Shown here in pieces: positions 21,538 through 32,800 of a stretch of DNA of 64,000 bases (positions are counted from its first letter, which is position 1; each line of letters begins with the position of its first letter). The notes under the pieces were generated by a model that saw only the letters and a list, made by a program, of their open reading frames with translations, had not been told where the DNA came from and ran no database searches. The translations under genes were made by a program, and so were the position numbers. Location: positions 1,240,001-1,304,000 of the forward strand of contig JAPZLL010000003.1 in the NCBI GenBank assembly GCA_036250225.1, written 5' to 3'. The DNA is from Cercophora sp. LCS_1 (lineage: Eukaryota > Ascomycota > Sordariomycetes > Sordariales > Lasiosphaeriaceae).

Positions 21538-24500
21538 TTACTCCTCATCGCTACTATCAACAATGAAACCCGCTCTCGCTCGGTTCCGCGCCCTCGCCGG
21601 GGCCACAGCCACATCCTCGTCATCTGCCTCGTCATCTGCCTTGTCGTCTTCGGCCGCACGTTGTCCCTTATCACCAACGGATGGCCTTCCCGGACTCGAA
21701 GACAGCGGCGTGTCGTTCGTGTCAAGCTCCATATCCGACTTGGTGCGCCCATCAACCGTAGCGCTTGACTGAGACGAGGCCATCTCCTCGTCTTCGTCCT
21801 CATCCTCATCACTGCTCTCTGCCGCCTTCTTCTTCCCTTTTGTGTTCTTGGCCGGCCTCTTTCTCCTTTTGGCCTTGGCTTCCTCCTCACTTGCTTCTCC
21901 GTCACTGCTCTCGGACATGACGTCCAGGCTCCTCTTCTTCGTTTTCTTCTTAGGGGCAGGAGCAGGCTTTGCGGGGGCAGCTGTACGCTGTGTGCCCCCC
22001 TCCTCATCACTCCCACTTCCAAACAAACCATCCAACTTGTCTGGTAACCCGTATCTCTTTTCCTTGGCCCGTTGTCTCGCCAATTCTTGGGCCAAGAATT
22101 CGGCCATTTCCTCAGGGTCCGACTCGTCGTCGGCCGGGTCCACGTACATTTGGCTCTTGATCTTCCTCGCCTTTTCTAGCTCCTTCTTCCTACGGGCTCG
22201 TGCTTTTTCGTCGAGTTGTTCCTCTGTGAGTTCCTCGCCTTCTTCACGTTGACGTAGACGTCTTTGGCGTTTCTTGGGGCGAGGCGCGTCTTCCTCTGTT
22301 GACTTGCGGACGGTGGGTCCGCCGGCGGGGAAGAAGAAGTTTTCGTCGCCGTCGCTGAGGAAGTCGTTGAGGTTGTCGCCTTCGTCGTCATGGGCGACGC
22401 GCTTGCGCGGGGCGGCGGATTTGCGGCGGAGTTGGTCTTCGGCGAGGGTCCCGTCCTCGAATGTGGGCGGGCTAAACTCGGCCTTGTTGATGAGGTCGAG
22501 GGAGTCATGGAGGGCTTCGGCGGTGAGAGTGCCCGGTAGGATCCATGATGAGTCGGGAGTTTCATCGAGGGTTGGGGCGAGACGTTCCATGCCCACGAGT
22601 TTCATGAGGAGACGAAGATGGGGGTTTTTAAATATGGCTGTTCGGCGGGCGTCGTTGTCGGGGTGGGCAGCTAGATATTCATCAGAATAAAGTTGTTGAG
22701 GAAGTGGGAAAGGGGGCTTACTTGTGTGGGGAGCGACTTTGGGAGCAGTAGGTTCGGTGGCGTCCTCCCCTTCTGGTTTGTCGAGTTCCATCGTGGCTTT
22801 TTCGGCATTCTCCCACGCGCGACGCTCGCTCTCGGCTTCGGAGAGCTTCTTCTTCAGCCAGTCGATGTGGTCGGGTTGGCCCTTGTCGAGGAGGGCACCG
22901 ACGACGATGGCGATTTGTTTGTCGCGCTCTGTCTCGCGCTTGAACTCGAGCTCTGCTGCTGGCCGGGGGTTGGTTGTGATGGTTTGCTTTTCGTAGCCAT
23001 ATTCGAGGTAGTGTGCCGTGCTATTGATCTTGGAAAAGAGAAGCTCCGTGAACAGGGCGGGCCGCTCTTCGAGTTTTCGGACGCATTTCTTGATGACTTG
23101 TTTGGCGAGCTCCTCCCAGTCCTTGTACACGGCCGACGTCTTCTCAAGCGGATCAGGACCCTTGATCATGTTGTAAAAGAGATGGACGATGTCCAGGCGG
23201 AAGAGCATGACGCCCATCTCTTGTTTGAAGGCCACCCGGTAGAAATATCGATGGGCCCGCTTCAGCTGGGCATCGTCGAGATCTCGGTAGTACTTGGTGA
23301 AAGCTACAAACGTGTCGACAACGCCTTGTGGGGTGAATCTGAGGGCAAACCGCTTGAAGTCGAACTTTCGTTCTTGGCTTGTCTTCTCGGCGCTCTGCTG
23401 ATCATCTCCGGAATCGTCATCAGCATCATCTGGGACGGTGTTTTCGTCGCCATCGGCAGCTGCCTTGGCGGCCTTCTTCTTTCGTCTTGCCCTCTTTTTG
23501 GAGCGGACTTGCAGATCAACATTCTGCTTCGAATAGGCTTCCAATATTCTGAGGTATGTATGGGTGAGATCGGTGCAGGCATCAAGATATTCAAAGCCTT
23601 GATCCTTGTATGTGCGAACAATATTCGCGACTGCATCGTGGGTTGTCTCTTCGTAGAACAACCGACTCAGCATGTTGTCGGCAATCTCCTCGTTTTCCTC
23701 GATGCCTGAGTCGGACATTTCCTGGATCGTGAGAAGAATCTGGGTAAAACACCGCATCACTGAAGCCAAGAGTGGCCAGTTCTTGTCGTTGTAAGAACGA
23801 TCCAGCGTCTTGTTCAGGGTGATGAAGGTTTGTTGGTTGAGAACCTCAGCAACGAGGTTGAAGCTGTCGATCTCTTCGGCAGTGGCCTTTTTGGATGCCT
23901 GCTTGACCTTCCTTCGGACACGCTCAGCCTCCAAAAACCAGGCTACCAGGTAGAAGTATTGGTCATGGTGATAGTCGAGAAGATGCGGAGCTTCACGGTC
24001 GATGGTCTTTCTGAGATGTGCAAATAGGGGGTTGAAGCCGGAATCGAGAAACTCTGAGACAAAAGACCCCAGCTGCTGGCGAGCACGCTCATCTAGGGAA
24101 GCGGGAGGGCCAAGGTCTTTGGGTTCCATCTCGTCCTTCCTCGCCCTTCGTGGAGGTTTGAAGGTTTTGCTCTTGTCCATCTTCCTCTCCCGCGCTGCCG
24201 GGTCGAGCAGAGCGTCCTGTCCCGTGACGGTTGAGATCTTTCCACTCTCCCTCTTTACCCAAATCATGGTACCAAATCGACTATGCCTGGTAGGAGCATT
24301 CTTGTTGTACGACCTCAGCATGGCAGCTTCCTTACTCATCGCCGCACTTAGCTCGTCCGCCTTGGCTTTGTTGACCTCCTTCTCGCTGATAAACAGCCTG
24401 GATGGATCGACCCGTTTGACGATGTGGAAGAGGATCTCCATGACAATCACATCTTCGGTCCGGAAGTCCTCGCCCATGTTGGACGCAACGGTCAACAGGG

Positions 24501-25233
24501 TGAGAAATATGTCTTGGTAGGAGAAGGTATCGATCAACGTGGATCGAGAGATTTGGGATTCGTCACCCTCGTATTTGACGCCAGGAGGGGGGTGTATCAT
24601 CGCGATGTTCCTCAGGAAAAATAGGATAAGCTTGATAATTCCCTGATCGCGCGGTGACCGGTCACCAGCTGGCATTGCCATAGACGGCAGAGCCACCCTC
24701 ACAGCAGTTCCGAGAATAGGGGCAGCATCAAAATTGAGAATGGCACGTTTGTACGCCACCTGGGCAAGTTGGAGTACAGGCATGTGGCGATGGTGGTTGA
24801 CCGTCATGGTCTCGCGGTCCTTCTCAATAGGCCATGTCAGGGGCACCATAACCTCGAAGCAGGCTAACGCCAGCTTCGTCTTGTATCGGTTGTCGGTGCA
24901 GTTTGGTGGCCACATGGCCAGAATCTGGAGGAGGTCGTTCCCAACGAGGTTTGCTTCGGCAAGGCATCGCGCAACGTCCATTCGATTTGTCTTCTCGTCG
25001 TAGAATCGGATCCATCGTTTAAGGTCGCGCAGAACCTCAAGGGCATCGTCTCCGAGTTTGTAACCACTGTCATCGTCCACACTCACTCCACCGAGCTGAA
25101 GTTGTCACCAATATTAGCATTGGTCTCACAGGACCACACACCATAGCGGGGAACATACAGCCGACACCAGACTGTTGATGTGCGCCCGCACCTCGGGATG
25201 GACGACATCGTTGTTGACCTCTGCAGCCTCCAT
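21538..25233 (-). CDS. tof1: Topoisomerase 1-associated factor 1 (Timeless/Swi1 family)
   Basis: Exon 1 is 25233-25159 (25 codons) and exon 2 is 25095-21538, with a 63-bp intron (GTATGT...CAG); 1210 aa if no further intron is removed. The N-terminal Timeless domain starts at about residue 20 (ALEVLRDLKRWIRFYDE) and covers helical-repeat sequence to about residue 350. A second conserved helical region (about 580-740) is followed by an acidic and basic tail. The tail has several SDDE/DEDEDEDEE blocks and nuclear-localisation-like runs such as PRPKKRQRR, and ends in VDSSDEE. Tof1 pairs with Csm3 (Swi3/Tipin) in the fork-protection complex, which couples helicase and polymerase, mediates the S-phase checkpoint and supports pausing at fork barriers. 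At about residues 817-833, a stop-free 51-bp segment has intron signals. The gene shares a 420-bp promoter region with the divergent dehydrogenase gene. Confidence 0.95.
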
Positions 25234-25653
25234 TTTGGATAGAGATCACAAAGAACACCACTATGCCGGCATGTGGGATTATGCAGTTGGAAGCGCAATA
25301 GTTGGCGTGCTGGGTGGTTTGGGCGCCGGTGACAAAGTCAACAGTGGCTTCCTGGAGACCAAGCAATTTGCTTGACGCGCGGGACGCGTTTTCTCGCGTC
25401 CCCCGCGTCGTTAATTGACATTTGGATGGCCCTTGCGCTGGCCCCTCTCCTTCACATGCGGGCAGTGGGCGCAAAGGCGCTGCGGCAGTTCCCCACTTAG
25501 CGGCGGACAACGGGGAAGGGATACTGGCCCGAGGTTAACCGATGCCTGCCAGGGTCAACTTCGACAACGACGTCAGTTTCCCTCCCTTTGCAGTCACCTT
25601 TGCATCTTGAGCGTTCCGTTCCCTTTACTACATTTGGCTCCAGCGTCTTTACA
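25234..25653. promoter_or_regulatory. Bidirectional promoter region tof1 / hydroxyacyl-CoA dehydrogenase
   Basis: 420 bases between two divergent start codons. The side facing the dehydrogenase is CT-rich (25560-25650), as is usual just before fungal start codons. No TATA box stands out on either side. Confidence 0.6.
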
Positions 25654-26722
25654 ATGGCTTCAATTCTCTCAAAACAGGCCGCTCGGATCCCTGGCCAATT
25701 GCGCCTGTTCAGCACCACAGTTGCACGGGATGCCGACATCAAGAAGCTGGGTGTCATTGGCGCAGGCCAGATGGTGAGCCGACAATGCGGTGCGCCAAGA
25801 AGAAATTGCGATACTGACACTTCAACAGGGTCTTGGGATTGCTCTTGTTGCTGCGCAAAAGGCTGGAGTGCCTGTGACACTGGTTGACTCGTCGCAGAAG
25901 TCCCTGGACAAGGGCATTGCGTTTGCAGGTTGGTGAGGTTCGACCCCTATTTGACCAAGCTCGTGGCCGCTGAATCGCTCTCATCCGGTAGAGAAACTCC
26001 TCGCAAAGGATGTGTCCAAGCAGAGGATAACACAAGAGCAATCCGATGCTGCGCGGGCCCTCATTTCGCCCGTCACGACACTCGACAGCCTCACTGATGT
26101 CGACTTTGTCATTGAGGCTGTCCCGGAGATCCCGGACCTCAAGTTTGAAATCTTCTCCAAGCTGGCCCAGATCTGCCCCAAGCACGCTATTCTAGCCACA
26201 AACACGTCGTCCATCTCCATCACGCGAATTGCAGCTGCCACGACCCAGGATCCCACCGACCTTACCAACAGCTCCCGCGTTGTATCGACACATTTCATGA
26301 ACCCTGTGCCCGTGCAGAAGGGCGTCGAGATCATCAGTGGTCTCCAGACGAGCCAAGAGACACTCAACACGGCTATTGAGTTCTGCAAGCGTATGGGCAA
26401 GATCCCATCGGTGTCGGCTGACTCGCCGGGGTTCCTGGCGAACCGCATCCTCATGCCCTACATCAACGAGGCCATTATTTGCCTCGAGACCAACGTCGGT
26501 GATCGCGAATCTATTGATGCCATCATGAAGAACGGCACCAATGTGCCCATGGGCCCTCTTCAGCTGGCCGATTTCATCGGTCTTGACACATGTTTGGCCA
26601 TCATGAAGGTCCTCCACACCGAGACCGGCGACTCCAAGTATCGTCCCAGTGTGCTTCTACGTAACATGGTCGATGCCGGGTGGCTCGGCAAGAAGAGTGG
26701 AAAGGGCTTTTACGATTATTAA
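25654..26722 (+). CDS. Mitochondrial 3-hydroxyacyl-CoA (3-hydroxybutyryl-CoA) dehydrogenase
   Basis: Three exons, 25654-25773, 25829-25928 and 25992-26722; 316 aa. It catalyses NAD-dependent oxidation of L-3-hydroxyacyl-CoA to 3-ketoacyl-CoA, the third step of beta-oxidation. The first about 27 residues (MASILSKQAARIPGQLRLFS...) are basic, Ser-rich and free of acidic residues until Asp26, a good mitochondrial presequence; there is no C-terminal PTS1 signal. The NAD fold shows GVIGAGQMG (33-41), with DADIKKLG before it. Catalytic residues line up with the human enzyme as Ser146 (NTSSIS), His174 (THFMNP), Glu186 (GVEIISG) and Asn224 (FLANR). The C-terminal domain ends in the usual GKGFYDY. Spacing between Ser146 and His174 is seven residues longer than in the human short-chain enzyme. 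The donor of intron 2 (GTTGGT) is weak but is the only one that keeps the frame. Confidence 0.95.
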
Positions 26723-26801
26723 ACTCCGAATGTCACCTGCGGCACTCGGTACGATCTCATATCCATGTATTACCTTATACCCGTCATAGCCTTGGGGATT
26801 C

Positions 26802-26807
26802 AATAAA
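26802..26807 (+). terminator. Poly(A) signal AATAAA
   Basis: A canonical AATAAA lies 80 bases after the stop codon of the hydroxyacyl-CoA dehydrogenase gene on the same strand, the expected place for its cleavage and polyadenylation signal. Confidence 0.5.
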
Positions 26808-29800
26808 CCTGAACTTGCTGATCTATGGACTTCGTCGACGCCCTTGGCAACAGAAACTGACCGGAGGTGTTCGCAGCATTCGTTTGCCGTTGCCTGTTTA
26901 AGGGGAATAAACCCGGAAGCTTCTGGCGGCGCCAATCGTGCAGCAAGAAACCCGAAGGGATGCTCGTCTAGAATCACAGATGTCTCTCGCAATAAGGTAT
27001 CAAAAGGCGAGAAGAGGCATCAGGAGGCCTTGCAGGGGTATTCCAAGTACTGGATATCTTGGATTTTATGTCACAAGCTTGTCTGTACGTGTACAGAACG
27101 CAGAACCCGTTCTGGGATAACAACGCAGTCTGCCACCTGGTGTACTATTTAGAAAGCCAGCCATCCAGCAACTGTGTCAAAGGGCTCCTTGTAACTTTTC
27201 GGGAAAGCGGTTGTCGATTCTCCTCCCCATTGGGCATGTGAAGGAGAAAGGTTATTAAGTTTCCAACAACTTAATCAAGCATTCATCCCTCTCGGGGCAA
27301 TGTATTCACAATCACGGCTCTTTCAACTCAAAGACAGTTCCGTGCGAAGATGATTCACTCGGTTTCTTTCAAGAGGCTCTATCCACCAGCAACAAACCGG
27401 TACATCGATAGCCATACCCTCAACTTGTTTGGCTTTATACTCTTTGTGTTATCCTCGGGATGGCTCGTTCAACATGCAACAGAGTCAGACAGATCATAAT
27501 TTACTCAGTGCTCTGGGCCGTTACGAGTATCTCCTGCGTCTATCGGATACCAGGTCAATCTCTAGTACATGGTACAGGCACAACAACATGCTTAGTGTTC
27601 AGGCAACTTGAGTTCCCTTCAGGAGCCTCAGCGGGAAGTGATGGCGATTCTATCAAGGTCAGATCCACTGCCCAAAATTTAAGGCAAAAACGACTACTAA
27701 AGGCACACATTGGAAAGTCTCGCGTTGTTGTTGTTGTTATTGTCGTCATTGTTGGTTATCAGGTCGAAACATGGGATGACAAAGATGTGTTGGCTCAGTA
27801 CTTCTCACACATCAACAAACACATGTAATCATCTAGCCACAGCCCCCCTTCCCTCCCAAAACTGTGCCTCAGCAAGACTCGCCTACTGACAAAGTCATCC
27901 AAAGAACCAACTCCGTCCCACCCTTCCCTCCATCCCAGCCCAACATCTCACCTAATCACATACCCATCCCATCCATCCTCGGACCCCAACCCCCCCCTCC
28001 AAAAAGTCTGGAACCAAAGAGGGGAAGCCAGCCCAAGACAGCCAGCATCCTCATCGGGCACACACTGCATAGGGTCAGGAATCAGGAACAGGGCCTCGAC
28101 CGTTTATTCTCCTCCCTCCCTGTTGACCCATCCCGGTTTCCCGCCCGGGTCTCGGGCGTTCAAACCCCGTGGGGAGGGGGCGGGAAGACAAACCACCAAA
28201 ATCATCATGACAAACAGCAGGAGACAAGAGACAAGAGACAAGAGACGGGAAAAAAAAAACCAAGGGGAGAGGTTGAAACGGATCCACAAAGCATAAAAAA
28301 AACCTTCGTCATCATTCCCTCGCTGACTTGGTTTTCTGTCCCTCCTGACCCGTCGATTTGCGGTTCCCCCTCCGATGTGCGGGAACTCCAAACCGCTCGA
28401 CGGGAAAGATGAAGCAGCAGTATTGTACCTACGCATAGCTATGCCAACCTGATTCCAAAACACATCAACCTCCCTCGTTCCAGTCAGCGGAGTGAGTGAT
28501 TTTGTGTGATCTCGTGGGCATTTCTCAGACCGACGAGAAACAGAAACAGCCCCGTTTCCACGCTAGACACAGGGCGCATTCCTTCGGGTCTTTTCCAGCC
28601 GGATCGTTGCCACCGTCATCACCGTACCGTCACCGCCACCGTCACTGTCACTGTCACTGAACCAAACTGATGCCGTAACAAAATACCAAGGCAGGCACGG
28701 GCACGGACAGGTACACACACCACTTTACTTCCTTACAACAAGCTCCCGGCGCGTTACGTGCAATGCAGCCGCGTTCTGTCGCGGTGCACCCGCCTTATCC
28801 ACCTAGCTATAGCTAGCCAGAGCCAAGTCAGGAAGAAGACAAAACCAGCCACCCACATATCACGACTCCAATATACCCCCCCACCAGCTCTCGACGCGGA
28901 TGCGGACGGCGAACGGGACGATGCGGGGAAAGCAGCAGAGCTCTCTCCCCTCCCCCAGGGCAAGGCACGCGAATTATGCAAAGCGGGCGGGAGAAGGGGA
29001 ACAAGGACGACACAGCGAAGAACATAACCCGGACAAGGACCGGGGAGCATAGAGCAAGCCGCTTGCGATAATGCTAAGAGGAGACTGCAGCATGCCCCAG
29101 ACCCCATACTTGACACCAAGAGCACGAACCAGCCAATATAAAATTGATTGCTTGAGGAGCCTCGATGTGCGCAAGGGCCAGTGTTTTTGGGGTTAGGCTG
29201 TGAACAAGTGCGGGCAGACGGGAGAGTAAAGAGATGAGAAGTCTGCTGTGGCTCTGAACCAGGACAGACGGGAAAGCTACCTTGCCTTGCTACTTACTCC
29301 CGGCAGCGAGGTAGCTGGTTAGACAGTATAGCGTGCCAGAGCGACACTTATCCATCCCTAGCCTCACGTCATGGTGTCTTCTCTACCATCCTTCAGGAGA
29401 CTGAGGGCACTGGGGTCGGGTCCGGTTGGCAGGTATGTGTCGAAGCTGTGATATATGGGGTATAATGGCGCCTTGTCCCTAGGTACGAACTTGCTGGAGG
29501 TAAGACTTTCCATTACGCGCAACACCCATGTTCGACTGAAGCCGCTGGCTTCGGAATGTGGCCCCGCAGCATCATGAGAGATCCCGTTAGCGGAACGAAG
29601 AGCTTGTTTCCTGAAGTGGGAAGCGCCATGCAAAGACGTCTGGGCAAGCCAAGAGCAATCAGCTGACGAGTAGACGCGTTCGAGTCGCCGAGAATCGCCA
29701 TGACGGACGGACGAGGTGGAGGCAGGGACGGGACCTGACCTGTGGTGCGGAAGCAGCCCGGCTCCATCGAGCAGTGCCAAAAATGGCAAGTCATGGACCT

Positions 29801-32800
29801 CGTTCCTGCGCCCAAGTCCATGCTATGCAAGGCAAGACGCACGTCGGCACGCGCTCGCTGTCCCAGGGACCTCAGCACCTGATTCGCTCGCTCCGTGCCG
29901 CCCGAGTTCTCGTCGGGAAGGGGAGCTCGGATCACATATCACGAGAGAAAGAAAGAAAGGACAAAAGAGAGAGCGGTATGTGGAAACGGGAGGGCCGACG
30001 GACGAATAGAGACCACTCCGTACCGATGAGCTCGAGCCCATGTGCATGTGGTGGTGGCTGGCAAGAGCCAGACGTCGGGGCGGGTCATGGAACAGAAGCC
30101 GGAGACACTCGCTCACAAAGCCGACGCTGAGCATTTGTGCCGTCACCGTGACGAGGCGACGACTTTTCATCCAGTCCGCCATTTATCCGCCGAACTTGCC
30201 CTGGCCGCTGCTGCCGGGCAGCCTCTAAGAATAGCGACCGAGCCTGACCAGAGCCGGCTGTGACTCGAACAACGTCAGCGACCGAGCCCCGAGCGGGCGA
30301 GCGCATGTGCGAATAACACTGATGAAATCTAGACGCCGTTCCAGTGTTCCCATCATCCGTCTGTCTGCCGCTCAAAGACACTGATGGCGGCCGTGGAACC
30401 ACGGCCAAGACAGCGATGCTAACTCACGGCTGACACCGACGGCGTGAGGCGTGTCCACTGCCTCCTCACTGCTCGCAAATGCTCCTCCCCGACCAGAGAG
30501 GAACTAGTCTCAAGCCCTGACCGTGTAACTGCCATCTGCGATATGCATATGCGCTCCCTCGCGGCAGACGTCGGCTCTCCGGGTCGTCGGGTTCAGAGGT
30601 GACAGTAGTACCGGACCGAAACAAGGATTTCCAGCTGGCACAGCGCCTTGACACTTGCTCGAGGGCCACACCGTCGCCGCCAGCCGAGGAAGAGGGTAGA
30701 ACAGGGCATGGGAGCCATGGGTGGACGGCTAAACAGAGAGCCGCGAGGAATCCGCAAACGGCCCAGCGGCTTCGGCTCCAGTCCTCTGCCAGGAGAAAAG
30801 ACCTCCTGTCTTCATGCACTCCACCGCGAGCCTGAAGGCTTGTACATGCCGCTGGCTGCGCTGCAAAACCTTGCAGTAAAGGTCATGTGCATGTGTCCGT
30901 CATGGTTGCGGCTGGACTCCTCTCGTCGACCCAGACGAGCGATGATAGACGGCCTCGCCGTCGTCGCGCGTCGGATGGCCGACTAGCAATCTTCCGTCTA
31001 CGGGCTGGTCCACCGGACGGGATACCGGAGCAAGGCGACCATGCCCCTAAAGGCAGGTCCAACACTGCAATGGCTGCTGTGATATTGGACGTGAACCCCG
31101 TGCCACCGACTCCCCAAGGGCCAGCCCGATCGCGCATGCCGGGGACACCTGCAGAATCCGCGCTCCAGCCACCAAGTGTGTGTGAGCCCGCCAGCAAGCT
31201 GCACCAATGCCGCCGAGTAGGCCTGCCCTCGCTGGCGAATCGACGCGTGGGGTTGCCCGACTCGACCTCTCACGCTATGCAAGTTCGGACGGGTTGATAT
31301 TAATATGATGCCTGGCGTGGCGGCGGGTAGGCCTGGTGTCGAGAAGCGACCCTGGGGCAACGGTGCAGCTCGGCCTTTTGACTGTCTGTACATGACAATA
31401 CGCCGACGTATATTGAGCCCCGGTGGTGGGAAAGGTCCAGTGGTCTCGTGGGTTTAACCGTCGCCGTCTGAATGGCTGGCCCAGCCTGTCCATGTCGACG
31501 CTTGTAGACCGCGTTTGCGCCAGGTCTGACAAGCACAAGGCCGTGTCGTCGGACAGCCAAGCGATGAGTGTGTTGACCTTCCCGCTTGCGCGCACCAGCA
31601 GGTACCAGCTGTACCTGCACCATGTCGCACCGCCAAAACAACGGCTCGATTTTGGTTGGCCCTGATTGTCGGATTGTACCGTGTCCTTGCGTCCTATCAC
31701 GGGACGCCCGCAGACGCATGCTGCGGGTGCTAGTGACGCGGCGGGATTGACAGGCACAGCATCCACAGCGAAATCAAGAGATCTTCTTCGGACTGAGTCA
31801 CTGTGACTCGAAAAGTTTCACGGGCAATCGGCCTTCGGACCGGAATCGTGTCTCCGTGTGACCTTGGACCCGCGTGCCAGACGCGTCGGAGAACTCAACT
31901 CGACTTCTCTTGGCTGTTGATGGCGGGAACTTGCCTTGCCATCAACCGGACGCATGATGTGTTGACGGGGGCAAAATGCGGGAAAAGAAACGGCCACCAC
32001 CGGATAGCCCACTGTCCATGGGAGTACCGGATTGTTGAAGACTGAATCCCGCCAGTAAGGGTGATGACAACGGCGGTCGAGCCACGAGAACCCGCACGCG
32101 GAACAGCAGCAGCAAGCAGCTACCATTTCCCATTTAGTGTTTCCCACTTGGTGTTGGGTGATGGTGCTGGGCGGCGTCCTGGTGGCGGCTGAATCCAGAT
32201 CTTCAACCGTTTTCCGGGAGAACTTTGGGGGCCTTTGTGGAGGAGGCTGGGGCATATGCTTGTGCAAGACGCTTTCCAGTCTGCCTTCTTTCCCAGCAAG
32301 CTGGCAAGCAATATTGGATTGATGAGATTTGAATTGGCCCGAATCTTGTGCCGTACCTTTCCCTCGTGCTGGGCTCGTGGAGACGGCTATGAGAGGGCTG
32401 GGAGTGCAAGCCATTGGACAATATTCCGGATTGCTGCATGCTCAATAAGAGGCCCGTCTCCGGGGTTCCTGGAACCTTGCGACTCGTACAAGCTTGTCGC
32501 CACGGTCCACAGATTCAGGCACGCGTGGATCCAAGGCGTCGTGACCGGGCGAGCACTGCTTCTTGGCTCCTGTGCGACGCTGGCAAAATCTCAGTCAGTT
32601 TTCAAACAATCGTGAGGGCTTGGTGGAATAGTGCTGACGACGACAATTGCCGGTTGTTCCGTTGCAAGAAACACCACAATGCCTTGTTAGCCGGCCGTGG
32701 CCCGAGGCAGAGGATGCTGTCTGCCAGCTGTGGGCTGTGGGTTGAGCGTGAGGGTGTGCTGCCAACGCCCGTCAAGACCCAACCCCGCGCCGTAGTTTGT

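Noticed and set aside
21525..22031. 168-codon minus-strand frame
   Set aside because: Out-of-frame shadow of the acidic and basic tail of tof1.
22693..23709. 338-codon plus-strand open frame
   Set aside because: Antisense to tof1. Its hydrophobic look (many Leu/Val) is the mirror of Lys/Asp/Glu codons on the real strand.
28610..28659. Short repeat array as a CRISPR or minisatellite candidate
   Set aside because: Units of six bases with no spacers, in a eukaryotic genome; a simple imperfect hexamer array only.
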